Below are positions 26,548 to 37,909 of a DNA stretch of 64,000 nt, in pieces (the stretch's first letter is position 1; each line of letters starts with the position of its first letter). Position numbers and translations under genes: made by a program. Source of the DNA: Dirofilaria immitis. Taxonomy: Eukaryota > Nematoda > Chromadorea > Rhabditida > Onchocercidae. The DNA lies in contig JAKNDB010000087.1 in the NCBI GenBank assembly GCA_024305405.1, forward strand, positions 2,108,001 through 2,172,000. The letters are read 5' to 3'. The notes under the pieces were generated by a model. The model had not been told where the DNA came from, did not search any database, and worked only from the letters and a program-made list of their open reading frames with translations.

Positions 26548-28927
26548 TCATTGTTCAGATTGTGTACGTTCGGTTGATAGCTTTTCGTTACTATGATGAC
26601 TGCGAAATTTTGAACGAGGATCCGTGTCAGTTGATGTTTTTGTTTGTTTATAGTTGAAAATTTCCAAATTTTTCCGATCGAACTTTTTCTATTATGCGAT
26701 GTTGACGTTTTTTTCTGAAGTATAATTCGGCTGTTCGAAATCATTTATTGCTTTATGACGTTTTAAATGTAGACAAATACAGGATTCTTTTCTCTGAATT
26801 CTTGAATGAATTATCATATTAAGATTACTCTTAGGATATTAGTATACCGGAAGTATCATAAAAATTTACCTGCTTTAGACTGATAGAACTACGACGTGTA
26901 TTTTTGCTGCTACTTAACGAACGGATAAAGGTATCTGTCGCTGTTGGTAATTTTCGGATGGCAGAGTACTCATTGTCGTAGGATAATTTGTCTTAATATG
27001 AAAATATTTAGAGATTGTAAATAGAAGTAGAATAACTTCGGATATTTCCAGTTTTTTCTAACTTGAATTTTATTCTTTTTAGAGTTTAGAAATCGTAAAA
27101 TAATATTCAATTTAAATTAAACCTATATTTAAGTCAAGTCGCACTTATAACTATATATTCCTAAAAACTGATTATTTCTTTTCAATTATTTAAAAAAGAA
27201 AATAGCAATTAGAAAGCATCAATAACTTACAACGTCTGCAGGTATCACAGGTGAAAATTTCGGTTTCGTATGAGGTGTCTTTTCAAACGTTCTTTAATAG
27301 CTATGTTGATTGATATTAAACAAGTTTCATATTTCGCTAAATATTTTGCTTAGATCGTCGTTTCTTAACTTCTTCGTTAATAATTTCATCAGAAAATCAC
27401 AAAAGAATATTCATAAAAATTTGATAATTTTGTTACTTTACTATGAAAATTGGAAATTTTATCTTACAAGTATTTTACGAGGAAGTTTTTTAATTTAAAT
27501 TTAAATTACCTTGAAATAGTTTGTGTTGCAGATTCGTCATATATTTTACTCATTCTACTCATATTGAATGGTGTTGTTGTTGATGGAGTTTTCATTTGTT
27601 CTAATTTTGGGTCAATTTCAATCTAAAGATAATCGATCTTTGAGCAGTGATACCGAGCTTATGATAGTATTTTCTTAATTGAATTCATTGTAATCAGGAA
27701 ATATATTGTATAACATTAGAATTACAAGTTATCGAATTTTTTTCTTGTTTAAAATACTATCTATTACTCAGCTTTATACCATATATGCAAGAATAGTAAT
27801 CGGTATTATCGGTCCTTGAGCAGTGATACGGAGCATCTGTTGTGTCCTGATATCACCACCTTTTTCTAGCAAATTCTCTAATCCATTTACTTGCCATATT
27901 TTATTCTGAATTACTCCATGTACTAGCCATCTACGTTGTGTCGACTGTAATTTGAATTTAAATTTAAAATTTATTTATTATAATTACAGAAAATTAGAAA
28001 TATTAATCATTTCTTCTCACAGACCAATTAATTCATATCCTAATAATAAAAATCAAACACTTATAATATTAATTTTTACGAAAAAATGTTAAAGTGCTTA
28101 AATTAATTCATCTTAATAAAGATTTTAAATTAGAGGAAATTTTGGAAAAGAATTTAAATATAAATAAACCTCTTCCAAAATGGTGCGCATTTTACGGATC
28201 AAAAAATCACATAGTCGATTTTGAGTACTATCAGTAAGTTTAAATGAAATATGTTTAAATTCTCCAACTTCTTGCAAGGCTTTCTACAAAATGATATTCA
28301 ATCGGCATTGTTAATCATTTTTATAAACTTTAATATTTTGAGAACTATAATTATAACTTCCTTAATAATTTCCTAAATTCGTTTAATAAAAATTTTAATG
28401 TTCTATACTAATACAAATAAATGAAGAAGCATTGATTTTAATTTATAAAATTTAAATAAACTTAGGTAAGTTTCTTTTAAAAATATAGAGCAATACCTTA
28501 TTTTTCGCTTATTATGAGAATATAATAATCCTAGTGGATCATAAATTCAAATTTAAATTGAAAAAATTTTTTATTATTAGCATGCAAATTTTATGATACC
28601 TGAAGTAGAGTGATAAATTCAAATCCTCGTCCCGTCGAATCAATTTCCAACGTGAAACGGATAACTTTCGCATTTGTAGGAGTTACTTCTTTTGTAAATG
28701 TTCCAGTTCCTGTCTAAAAAAATTGATCGATCATAAAAAATTTATTTCTTAATTTGTTTTTAATTTAAATTGAAAAAAATGGATTACTGACGAAATAGCC
28801 TTTTTCTCCGTACCATCACTTTGACACCTCGGGTACTTGGTGTCGTTTCTGAACCAACTTCAACTTCTGCTGTTCGATCTGCTGATTGTAAGATGTGAAG
28901 CTTAAAATACTCATTTGTGTATTCCAT
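26548..28927 (-). CDS. Unrecognised ~331 aa protein, structured N-terminal half and Ser/Thr/Arg-rich tail
   Basis: I do not recognise the family. Exons (- strand): 28927-28792, 28713-28600, 28283-28170, 27944-27780, 27622-27510, 27291-27231, 26991-26870, 26714-26548 (TGA). The first four encode an ordered-looking part with beta-strand patterns (VIRFTLEIDSTGRGFEF), then a helical stretch (KALQEVGEFKH, RLCDFLIRKMRTILEE). The rest is low-complexity, rich in Ser, Thr, Lys and Arg, with repeated RRSS/RKSS sites that resemble basophilic-kinase targets, and is probably disordered. No signal peptide or membrane segment, so likely nuclear or cytoplasmic. Three exons need added bases in A/T runs: +2 at 28801-28805, +1 near 26916, +1 at 26647-26649. 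All phases then agree. The tail frames depend on those repairs and are less certain than exons 2-5. It lies 495 bp downstream of the small membrane protein gene on the same strand. Confidence 0.62.
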
Positions 28928-29421
28928 TACTTTCTTTTATTTTATAGTTTATTCATCGAAGCAATTTGATCTTCAAAATTATTGATTATATCGAGATTGA
29001 TTGCAGGTTAAATATGTAGTAATTCTTGAGAACGAATAATTGGAGAATAATTATTTAAATCGAATAATTGGAGAAGAATCATCTATGAACTCGTCTACTG
29101 TTGGCTACTACAGTGTTATTACATCCAAGCATTATTTCTTTTCTATTATCACAATGATCAATATAACCATAACTATGGTTATCATTATTTCACTTATTGT
29201 CATAATGATTATCACTATTGCAATCTCTTTCATTAACACCATGAATATATTCAGGATTTTGTTATTATAGATGTAGATCGTAATATTTTATAACTAAATA
29301 ATGGGAAAAATCATTGATAATATAATTCTCGTCATTCTTGTTTATTCTGTCTTTTCTCCATTTCCTTTAATATTTTAGAATAAAGTGATAAATGATAGCT
29401 TATAAAGTCCCATCAACTAAT
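28928..29421. other. Spacer between tandem - strand genes
   Basis: It holds an open but low-complexity + strand frame rich in Ile/Thr/Met (29040-29270), judged spurious. It would be the intercistronic region if the two - strand genes form an operon. Confidence 0.5.
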
Positions 29422-30071
29422 TCATACTTCGTCGATATTTTTACCCATAATAGCACCTTCTTGTTCCATCTTCTCCTCTTCCGGAATATCTTCGAAATCT
29501 TCACGTCCATAAAACGTCTGCAAAATCAGTATTAATAATAGTTTAATTCTAATAATTTGTTTAATAGGAAGAAGAATTATTTGTTATATCTGAGATTCAC
29601 ACTTTATAATTTAAATATAATCTAAAAAATTTTGACAAATATCATAGCTTGACTTTTAGCCATTACAGTTCAATGCAATTCGAATCTGATCGAAATTTTA
29701 AGATTTTCATTGTATATTTCTAATGAATTAATATTCGTAATAATATTTGGCAAAGTTTTCCATATTTCATTTCAAATATTAATTCTTATTCGTTACTCTA
29801 CACCTTGCTTAATCAATCTTGGTAATAATTTAATTAAACATTTTCAATATATAATCCTCTTCAGTTTTAACTTTCACAAGTTTATTTCACATTCCTTTGA
29901 TCATTTCGTTCGTATTGATAAAATTTCTTCATAGAAGAACCTTTTTCGCTGAGCTTCTCGCCCGATATAAGCGATCGCAACGATGATAAATTCCAGCAAA
30001 GCGATCAAGAAAGCAATCAGTTGAGGTGTATATGCTGGAAGACTATCGATTGCATATTGACATTCTCCCAT
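29422..30071 (-). CDS. Small single-pass membrane protein (~75 aa)
   Basis: Two exons on the - strand: 30071-29941 and 29517-29422 (TGA). The N-terminal exon encodes a short polar start (MGECQYAIDSLPAYTPQ), then a strongly hydrophobic segment of about 21 residues (LIAFLIALLEFIIVAIAYIG), then a basic stretch (REAQRKK). The second exon is acidic and soluble (FYGREDFEDIPEEEK). This is a type I/III single-span layout with a short N-terminal and an acidic cytosolic tail. The first exon is 131 nt where 132 is needed for the phases to match; a T5 run at 29942-29946 is the likely undercall. I cannot name the family; it is too short for the usual ORF cut-off. Splice signals on both sides and the coherent protein support it. 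Confidence 0.65.
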
Positions 30072-31628
30072 AATAATTGATAAAATGGATCGAAGTTGCT
30101 AATAAATTATGCGTACGTATATTATCAAACTTTAAAATTAACAAAATTATAAAATTGGAAAATCGACCGGTCGCTCCTAAGCGATACGATTGAAATAGCA
30201 GAAGTAAATTTGATTGAAATCAAATGATGAGGAAATAGTATTATAAATCTATCTGTCTTACATTTATTGAATTTTAAAGATTTTACTTTCTCTCATTTTC
30301 CTTATTGGATATCTTTCTTGTAATTAACGAAAGACAAAAATAACTTATTAAATTCTTAATCTTATCAATCGGCAATTGATAAAAATTGCCAATCTCTAAA
30401 GAAACAATTCCATATTGTATGTTCTGAAAAATGCTTCCAAAATATTTTTGGGGAATTTTATGAACGTATCACAGAAATAATGATAAAACACAGGAATTTT
30501 TTTATCAGTAATGTCTCCTATCTCAATTCCAATTCCGGCGTTAGCTATTTTGTCTTAAATTAAATATACTTTTGCATATTTAATCGAAAATTTAAAAAAT
30601 CTTTTTGATGAATTTGGAATTTATAATTACAATTTGAATTCAAATTGTCACTAAGAAAGAAGTCATAAATAGGTTTGTGTAGATTGAGGAGTATTCCATC
30701 AACCGTTTTAGACAAAAAAATCTTCTTTATGCCAAAGAAAAAGAAAAATTTTCAAAAATTTTAAGACAAAACACCTTTTTTGTATTAATACCATAGAATG
30801 TAGAATAAGATTTAATAAATGAAATCATATCACTCTTTATCAAAAAGTAAATAATCAATATTGCTAATGGAATGATAAAGATTATGAGTACAATTATGAA
30901 TTTGACAGAACAAGCAAATATATTGAAAAATGCAACAAAACGAGAAATTTTTTCAAAATTTTGCTTACAATCTGAAGCTTACCCGTAAATAAAACTGATA
31001 ATAACAAACAGTTACAAATGGAGAAAAGTTAATCTAAATGTTTGAAAATAATTTTTTTGATGAGTTTTAGAATTTATAATTAAATATAATTGTAAGCATC
31101 AATTTTCAATTCACACAACGATTTGTTTAACACAATATCAAAAATTAATTTTATAGTTCAATATGTAACCCCAGAATGTTTCCAGTTCCTAAATTGGGAT
31201 TTATAACTAATAAATTCCAAAAACAGCTTGAGGTAGAATGAAACTTCAGAAAATGCTCAAAATTTCTTAGCAAATATTCCTGTCTTAATTTTAAGTTCTA
31301 TATTAGAAAATGTGAACCATTTAAAAGTTATTTTAAATTAAATGATTTAAAAATAATAGAGGTAGGTATAAATATTGTTAAGACTGACAAAAATGTCATA
31401 TGCTACTTTTGTGATTTTTACAAAACTTCCCTGAATTTCATTTGTTATGCGAATACTTTCCCTCAGTAATACTGCTATTAATCGTTCCTTTTGATAATCT
31501 ATTCATCATCTTGATGCATACATCCCTCAAAAAAAGTTATTCTTATGCGTCCATAAATTTACGACAAAAGCACAAAAAATGTTAATCGAGGTTTTTTTCT
31601 TTTTTACGAAGATAAAAGAGATCAGCTG
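30072..31628. other. Intergenic, no gene seen
   Basis: Extremely AT-rich spacer between the small membrane protein gene and the 3' end of orc-2, both - strand. No splice-flanked open frame found. Confidence 0.6.
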
Positions 31629-34600
31629 TCAATCACTATCGTCATCATCTAAGAGCATTCCTTTTTCCTTCATAAAGTCCACCATTGTCTGAAATTTAAA
31701 AAAAATTATAATGATTAAATAGACCATATATTTGCAAATTTATTTTAAACAGACTATTTCAAATATATTCCATTTATTTTGCTAATTTATTTTAAACGGA
31801 CTATTTTAAATATAACAAACGAACTTTCCAGTTAGAATTAGACCATCATTAAATATAATTGTCACAATAATTTTCAAAATTCATTACTTTATCTTCTCCA
31901 AAATTATTGCCAACATTGCGCGATGATTCAGCATAACAGTCATATACATTAATAGCCAAATTATTCCATTTAAACTGTACGATAATTAATCTGTCAATAG
32001 ATACAATTCTCATAATTCAAATTTAGGAAGAAAACTGCAAGTCACCTTCTTTTCTACAATCATCGATATGTATTCATTGCCATCACTATGATGCTTTCTT
32101 GTGATAAGACGATGATCACTGTATTCGTTAAGATGTTGTCGTAATGCTGTATCCGTTGAAACCAAGAATTCATCCCTCAAAATTAAACACGTTCAAGAAA
32201 ATTATTAATAAGAAATTTTCATTCGTTAAATCCACTCGAATAACTAATTCATCACGGAATAATTTAAGTTATCTTTTGTCATGTATTCAATTAACTTAAT
32301 AGCTTATTTTTTTATCAGAAAAGAAGAGTCACCTCGCCAAACGATAGAGCTCGAAAAACTCCACTGGCTTCTTCTTACGATAATAGTAATTGCTGATAAG
32401 ATGAAGCAATGAACGGGAATTATTTGTCAATGACATCCAGACCACATCCAATGATGCCTGTGTATGCATATATCTTGAATCTTTTAGATTCAATCCTAGC
32501 AATTTCGAATAGCCAGCATACACTTCGGTCTTATAAGCTTGCATCGTATTTACATTGATAAAGAGAAAATTAAATGCATTCAATAATTTCTGAAACATGC
32601 AAACAAAAAAATTTCCTTTCATTTCCATAGTTTAATAAGCTCAAGTATTTTGAAAGAAAATATAGAGTAAATTAGAGACGAATTAAAGAACAACTAAACT
32701 TCCGAAAATAATAAAAATGGAATATACCTGAGCCCACAATAAACTTTTATTGATATGATCAACAGTGGCAATAATATGCGTATGTTTAGCTTTTGCAAAT
32801 TCAGCTAGAGCCCACTGTTCAAGTGTTGTTCTATAATTTGACCATTTTTAAAAATATTAAAGGGAAGAAAATAAATAAATTTTTTTCCATTTTGTTATAG
32901 TTGAATTAGATCAGAAATAATTAAATAATATAATGAATATAAAAACCTCAGTCCAGGCCCATCAATATTATGCAATACAAGAACAACATCCTCTTTCTTC
33001 TTATCAATTGCACGACCAATAGCACTTGCGTATTCCAATTGATTTTTACTCATAACAACTACTTGCAGTGATAGATTTTTTCCAAACACTGTAAAATCAC
33101 CTTTTTTTCCTTTTTATCCATGTAATATTATTTTTTTAGTATATAATCAGTTTGATTATACAATTTCACAAAAAATTTTTAGAAAAAAAAGAAAAAAACC
33201 ACCAAAATAATTCGAAAACAAAAGGAAATTCCGAAAGTAAAGGAGAGTGTGATGCAATTAACAAATGATGCTATTTTACTGTCTGATGGTAACCGTAACT
33301 ATTAGTAAAAAAATTATATTCCAATTATCAATGTTGGTAAATGGTGCTATCTTCGACATAGAAAAGGAATTAGGATAATAAAATAATTGCATACCTGGAA
33401 TATAATATGTGAATTAATCGCTGGTTGAAAACCATCAACAACAATATATGTGTAATCTTGCAGTTTTTTTCACAAAAATTTTGTAGAAGTTTTCGCTTCG
33501 AACCTAACCCAAAGATCTAAAATTAACATTAGTTTTCAAATTATTACAAATATTGAAAAGAAAAGGTCTTAAAATCTGACTAAAAAATTACTAATAAAAA
33601 TACAATTTATTTAAGTCTCGTTTCTCATCGATATTACTAGACTTCAAACCTAGTAATACCAGTAACTAGGATCATCATCAGTATTGCAATACTCGACTTC
33701 TCAGCTTGGAATCAAACCACGAAACTTCAACTATATTAAAAACTTCGACTGAGATAAATAGAAAACTAGCAAGACACAGTAATTTATTTATTGATTACAA
33801 TCATGATTTATCAAATATCATGCGTAGCGATGAATACAACCTGACTTCAAATAAAGTCTAAGTAAGTTCAAGGTAAGATAGTAAATTAGAGAAATAAACA
33901 TGTACTACAATGATTTAAACTTACAATAAGATTAAAACCAGCTGCCAAATACGTTAACCAACGCGGAAACAAGCGTTCTACGCCAGTACATTCTCGAATA
34001 ACACTACGTGGAAGATAATCATCACATTTCTATAAAAAAATTAATGTATCTTTTTTCTACAATTCTTATTTAATTTCTTGTTGCTATCTGATAATAAAAA
34101 TGTTGCAAGATTTAAAAAAAAATCTTTGATTTTATTGAAGACTTTCAAAAAAATTCCTTGAACTTCATTAAATAGCAGATTTGTCTGCGCTATTAACATG
34201 CCATTCTAAAAATACTTGAGACTATAAAATTTTCATGAATTTCAAATGCCAAAATTTGAATACTTCAAACCAATCTGAAAGTAGACGCATATCGCATTCA
34301 ACTGTACTGCAAGGAGTATCAACCTCATCATCTTCCTTATTCTGCTTTCGTCTATAAGAAAGGAATCAAGTATTTAAATGCCTCAGCAGAAAAATTCCAT
34401 TTTGATGGTTGCTTCGAAAATAAATTAAATGATAAGAGATAGTATTTAAAGCAAAATAAACTTTTTTGAGAAACTCGCTAAATTACGTATATATGTAGAA
34501 ACGGCAGAAAAATGAAAAATTTCACTATCTTCATTTTCTCATGAAAAGTTTTAATAAACAAAACATCTTAGTATTCAGAACTATCAAAGTAGAATTTTCT

Positions 34601-35358
34601 TTTTCTCATACAAACACTATGCAGCCATAGATGGAAGTTCGAGATCAAGATGACAAAAAAAAATGGCATGACATATTTAAATTGACAAGTATTATAAAAT
34701 AAAGCTGTCGGACATGTATCAGCAAGACAATCTACCCAAACTATTCTTCTAATCATTACTTTGATTTGATTCTCATTTCATTTCATGAAAACCACGAAAA
34801 AATTGAAGAAAACTGATAAACAGCAATATATTCTAAAATTTTATCAAATTTCAACAGCAAAAGAAAACATAAAAATCACTTTTTTTCTGTGCAACATCAC
34901 TTCCATGACAGATCTTTAATCTTCCTTGATTGAAGTAATTGTCGATTGGTGTTCGATGCCTTGTTAATTCATCTACTTCATCCTCGTATTCTGATAAACT
35001 TCGATTTTGTTTTTCCTCTTCACCTTCTGTTAACTCATCTTCAGTTTCTTTCTCTTCTTCTTCCAGTATGTTATTTTTCATCACTGATGCATTATCACGT
35101 TTTTTGGCATTTTTCTTCTCCTAAAAAATAATTTTAAATATATCTTATTATCATTTAATTTAACATCTGCCATAAACTTAAGATGCCATTAGCTCATTGA
35201 TTTCTTAATTTATAATCTATTATCTTCCATAAGCTTCAATATAATAACATACTGGTATTAAGGAATAATGAAATCAGGGACGCAAAATATAGTGTCAGAA
35301 AAGTAGTAACAAGTTATACAAACTGTATTTTAAAACACCTTGCAAAACACCAGTCGCT

Positions 35359-35425
<67 letters not shown>

Positions 35426-36821
35426 AGCTACGCGTCATGACTTCATATTCTATATAATCTGCTTAATTATGAAACTGGGAACTTTAGGAACATACCGTCA
35501 TGGAAATGTTCCGGTTTTTGGACACCGTAAATCAGGAAATTATAGAAGTTTGTATGCTACAAAAACATGTATACTAAGTTTAATCTTAATGATTATAAAA
35601 ATATGCACATTATTTTGAGGATAATATTTCGAAAGGTAACGTTTTGGAAATATTACAACTTTTGAATTTTGAATGCACGAAGAACAAACTGAATTCTTGA
35701 AGTACATTATATATCATGTTTGGATTAATGAAACTTTAGGATGAGAAATGATCGATTTCCCGAATTACATGTCATGTTGAGATCATCGCTGAGAACGATC
35801 ATTTATACATATCGAGAAGTTTCAGAAAGAATGTTGATAATATTAAAACCGAAATATTTAAAAATTCAAATTTACTATAAAAAGTTATCATTGACATCAA
35901 TTATTTTACTAACTTCAATCTAGCAAATAATGTTACACGTACTTGCATCATAAATATGATCTTTAAAATCTAATAAAAATGAAAATCCCTAAAAAATTTC
36001 AGGCTTTATTAGTATTTTTTATGCTCAACTCTACATAGTCATTCTTTCTCATTTTTTCCGGCTGAATTAAAATCAAATTCAGCTTTTTTCTTATATTTAC
36101 GAAAATAGAAAAAAATGCTGTTTCATCAGAGAGACTCCTCAATATTGAAAAGAAAATAATACCAACACTGTTTCAGAATAATTCAATATAAAACGAAAGA
36201 TTGGTTACTAAAAACAGAACGATGCAATGAAACAGAACTTTTCTTCTTATTAAAATATTATTTCAAAAATATTATTTACTTTTGAAAAACTTTTCATCCT
36301 CTGCATGCCCCTACATGAAAAGCTCTCTTACGCTTGATAAAAAAGTAGCATCGATATTTTGATTAGTGTCAATCCATCTTACAATCATAAATTTAACATG
36401 AGCGACAGCTGGTGATGACACTGTAAATATCAAATACCACATGGATTATTAGACAAATATTCCAAATGAAAATTTGCCACTTATATGATATAAATCGAAT
36501 AAAACATACCTTCACTTTTTGTTTTGCCTACCGAGCATCTCAGCTGATGATAATCGATCAGCAGGGCAAGCACTTCGAAGCAACGAAGGCATCTCATGCA
36601 AATTACTAATTTCTTTTCTTCGTAACTGAAAATAAAAACCAAATTCGAATTGAATTCATAATTTTTCATTCTTGATACGCCATCCATCTTTCCTCTACCG
36701 CGAAAAGAAACCAACATATATGCAAAGTGCTTTTGGAATCGATCTCTGCCGATTTCACTCAAAATTATTTGCAATTCTCATCTCTTTCTCACCGTTTTTT
36801 AAAACTCATATTTGACTGCAT
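31629..36821 (-). CDS. orc-2: Origin recognition complex subunit 2 (ORC2)
   Basis: Nuclear; part of the six-subunit ORC that marks replication origins and loads MCM with CDC6 and CDT1. Exons (- strand): 36821-36793, 36745-36679, 36625-36510, 35120-34880, 34351-34264, 34029-33925, 33516-33395, 33088-32947, 32830-32728, 32589-32333, 32175-32046, 31688-31629 (TGA), about 487 aa (human 577). The N-terminal part is charged and acidic, as in other ORC2 proteins. The AAA+-like core shows FGLGSKRKLL, VVDGFQPAI, LHNIDGPGLR, HIIATVDHIN and SLLWAQ. The C-terminal winged helix shows EFLVSTDTALRQHL and DHRLITRK. Four exons are one base short in homopolymers (36516-36520, 34880-34886, 33464-33470, 33076-33081). 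As in human ORC2 no Walker motifs are expected. The first two exons, separated by a 47-nt intron, rest on phase agreement only. A tRNA gene sits in the intron 35121-36509. Confidence 0.92.
35355..35428 (-). tRNA. tRNA-Asn (anticodon GUU)
   Basis: The 74-nt cloverleaf reads 5'-GCTTCCG on the - strand. The acceptor stem pairs 7 bp with CGGGAGC (one G-U). The D arm is GCGCAATCGGTTAGCGC, the anticodon stem is TTCGG/CCGAA with loop CTGTTAA (anticodon GTT), the T arm is GGTGG-TTCAAGC-CCACC, and the discriminator is G. A- and B-box sequences are intact and a TTTT Pol III stop follows about 9 nt downstream. There is no intron. It is nested in an orc-2 intron in the same orientation. Confidence 0.97.
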
Positions 36822-37909
36822 CGTAAAAAATGACTATTTTCAAATTAGTTGTAGAGATAAATCTCCTAAATAAAGTTCCTGATGAACCAAACGTTGTTCG
36901 AAAACCTCCATAATTTCATTACGATAAATCGGTAATTATTTTATTTGCACACTTTCTCGATCCGTGATAAAGAATAAAAACTAGAGATTAACCACTGAAC
37001 CATTTATATTTACTTTAATTAAGGATAGTGAAATAGATATCTGAATTTAAAATTATGGACATTTATCGCTTTTCCATAATACAACAAATCTTAAATCTTC
37101 CTCATCACTTTCTCAGCTATAATGCTTATCAAATATATTGCAACAGTAACGAAACTTTTAGAATTTACTGAAAACTAATCAGTAAAAATGATATGATTCA
37201 AATGGATCATTGATGGACGCAAGAAATTCAAGAAAGATAAGTATGGAATAATTTAGCTCAATAAAATAGGTGCATTTAAGACGATAAAAATGAATAAGAA
37301 ATGTACAACTGCATCCATACATGTACTTTAGAGGCTAAAAATAATCTTTTAAAAAAAATAAAATTTTCGAAAAATTACTGACTAAAAGAATGGAAAGGCA
37401 AGGAAGAATATGTTTAATTAAAATAGAAATATAAAAATTAACTCAGTGAAATACTCACTTTTACAATAACAAAACGGAAGGATTTAAGAGTACAAACGAT
37501 GTAAACGAATACTTTGTGACATAATGATTCGGAATTTCATGAAAAAAGTAAGATACAACTAATGAAAAATAAATAATAAAGAATGGTACAACACTGTCTC
37601 AGTAAAATCTTTTTTCCTTACACTGGACCAGATAAAGACAGAAACTAAACTTCTTTAAATATTTAAGAATTTTTATCTAGGCGAGAATTAAAAACATTAG
37701 GTCGTTTTAGGATCAGGGACGAACAAAATATTTCTACTTAACCTTCGAATAATAGAGTCACCATTAAAATAATTGTCCGAAAAGAAAATACAAATAAAAA
37801 GAAAACTATCATCATCACCATAATTACATATTACGTACTGCGCGTGTAAATAGCTTCAACGCATCAATTACATAGGCATGTGAAAATTCGCCTTTCGTTG
37901 CTTATTATT
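36822..37909. other. Intergenic between orc-2 start and coatomer zeta 3' end
   Basis: This contains the presumed orc-2 promoter and the copz-1 3' UTR. AT-rich; no gene or clear motif seen. Confidence 0.55.

Noticed and set aside
29040..29270. Ile/Thr/Met-rich + strand frame
   Set aside because: Low-complexity translation of AT-rich DNA between two - strand genes.
34939..35131. Ser- and Leu-rich + strand frames
   Set aside because: Antisense to the acidic Glu-rich orc-2 exon 34880-35120.
31629..36821. Idea that orc-2 frame breaks reflect a pseudogene
   Set aside because: The breaks are all missing A/T bases as in neighbouring unrelated genes, and there are no substitutions to stop codons or lost motifs.
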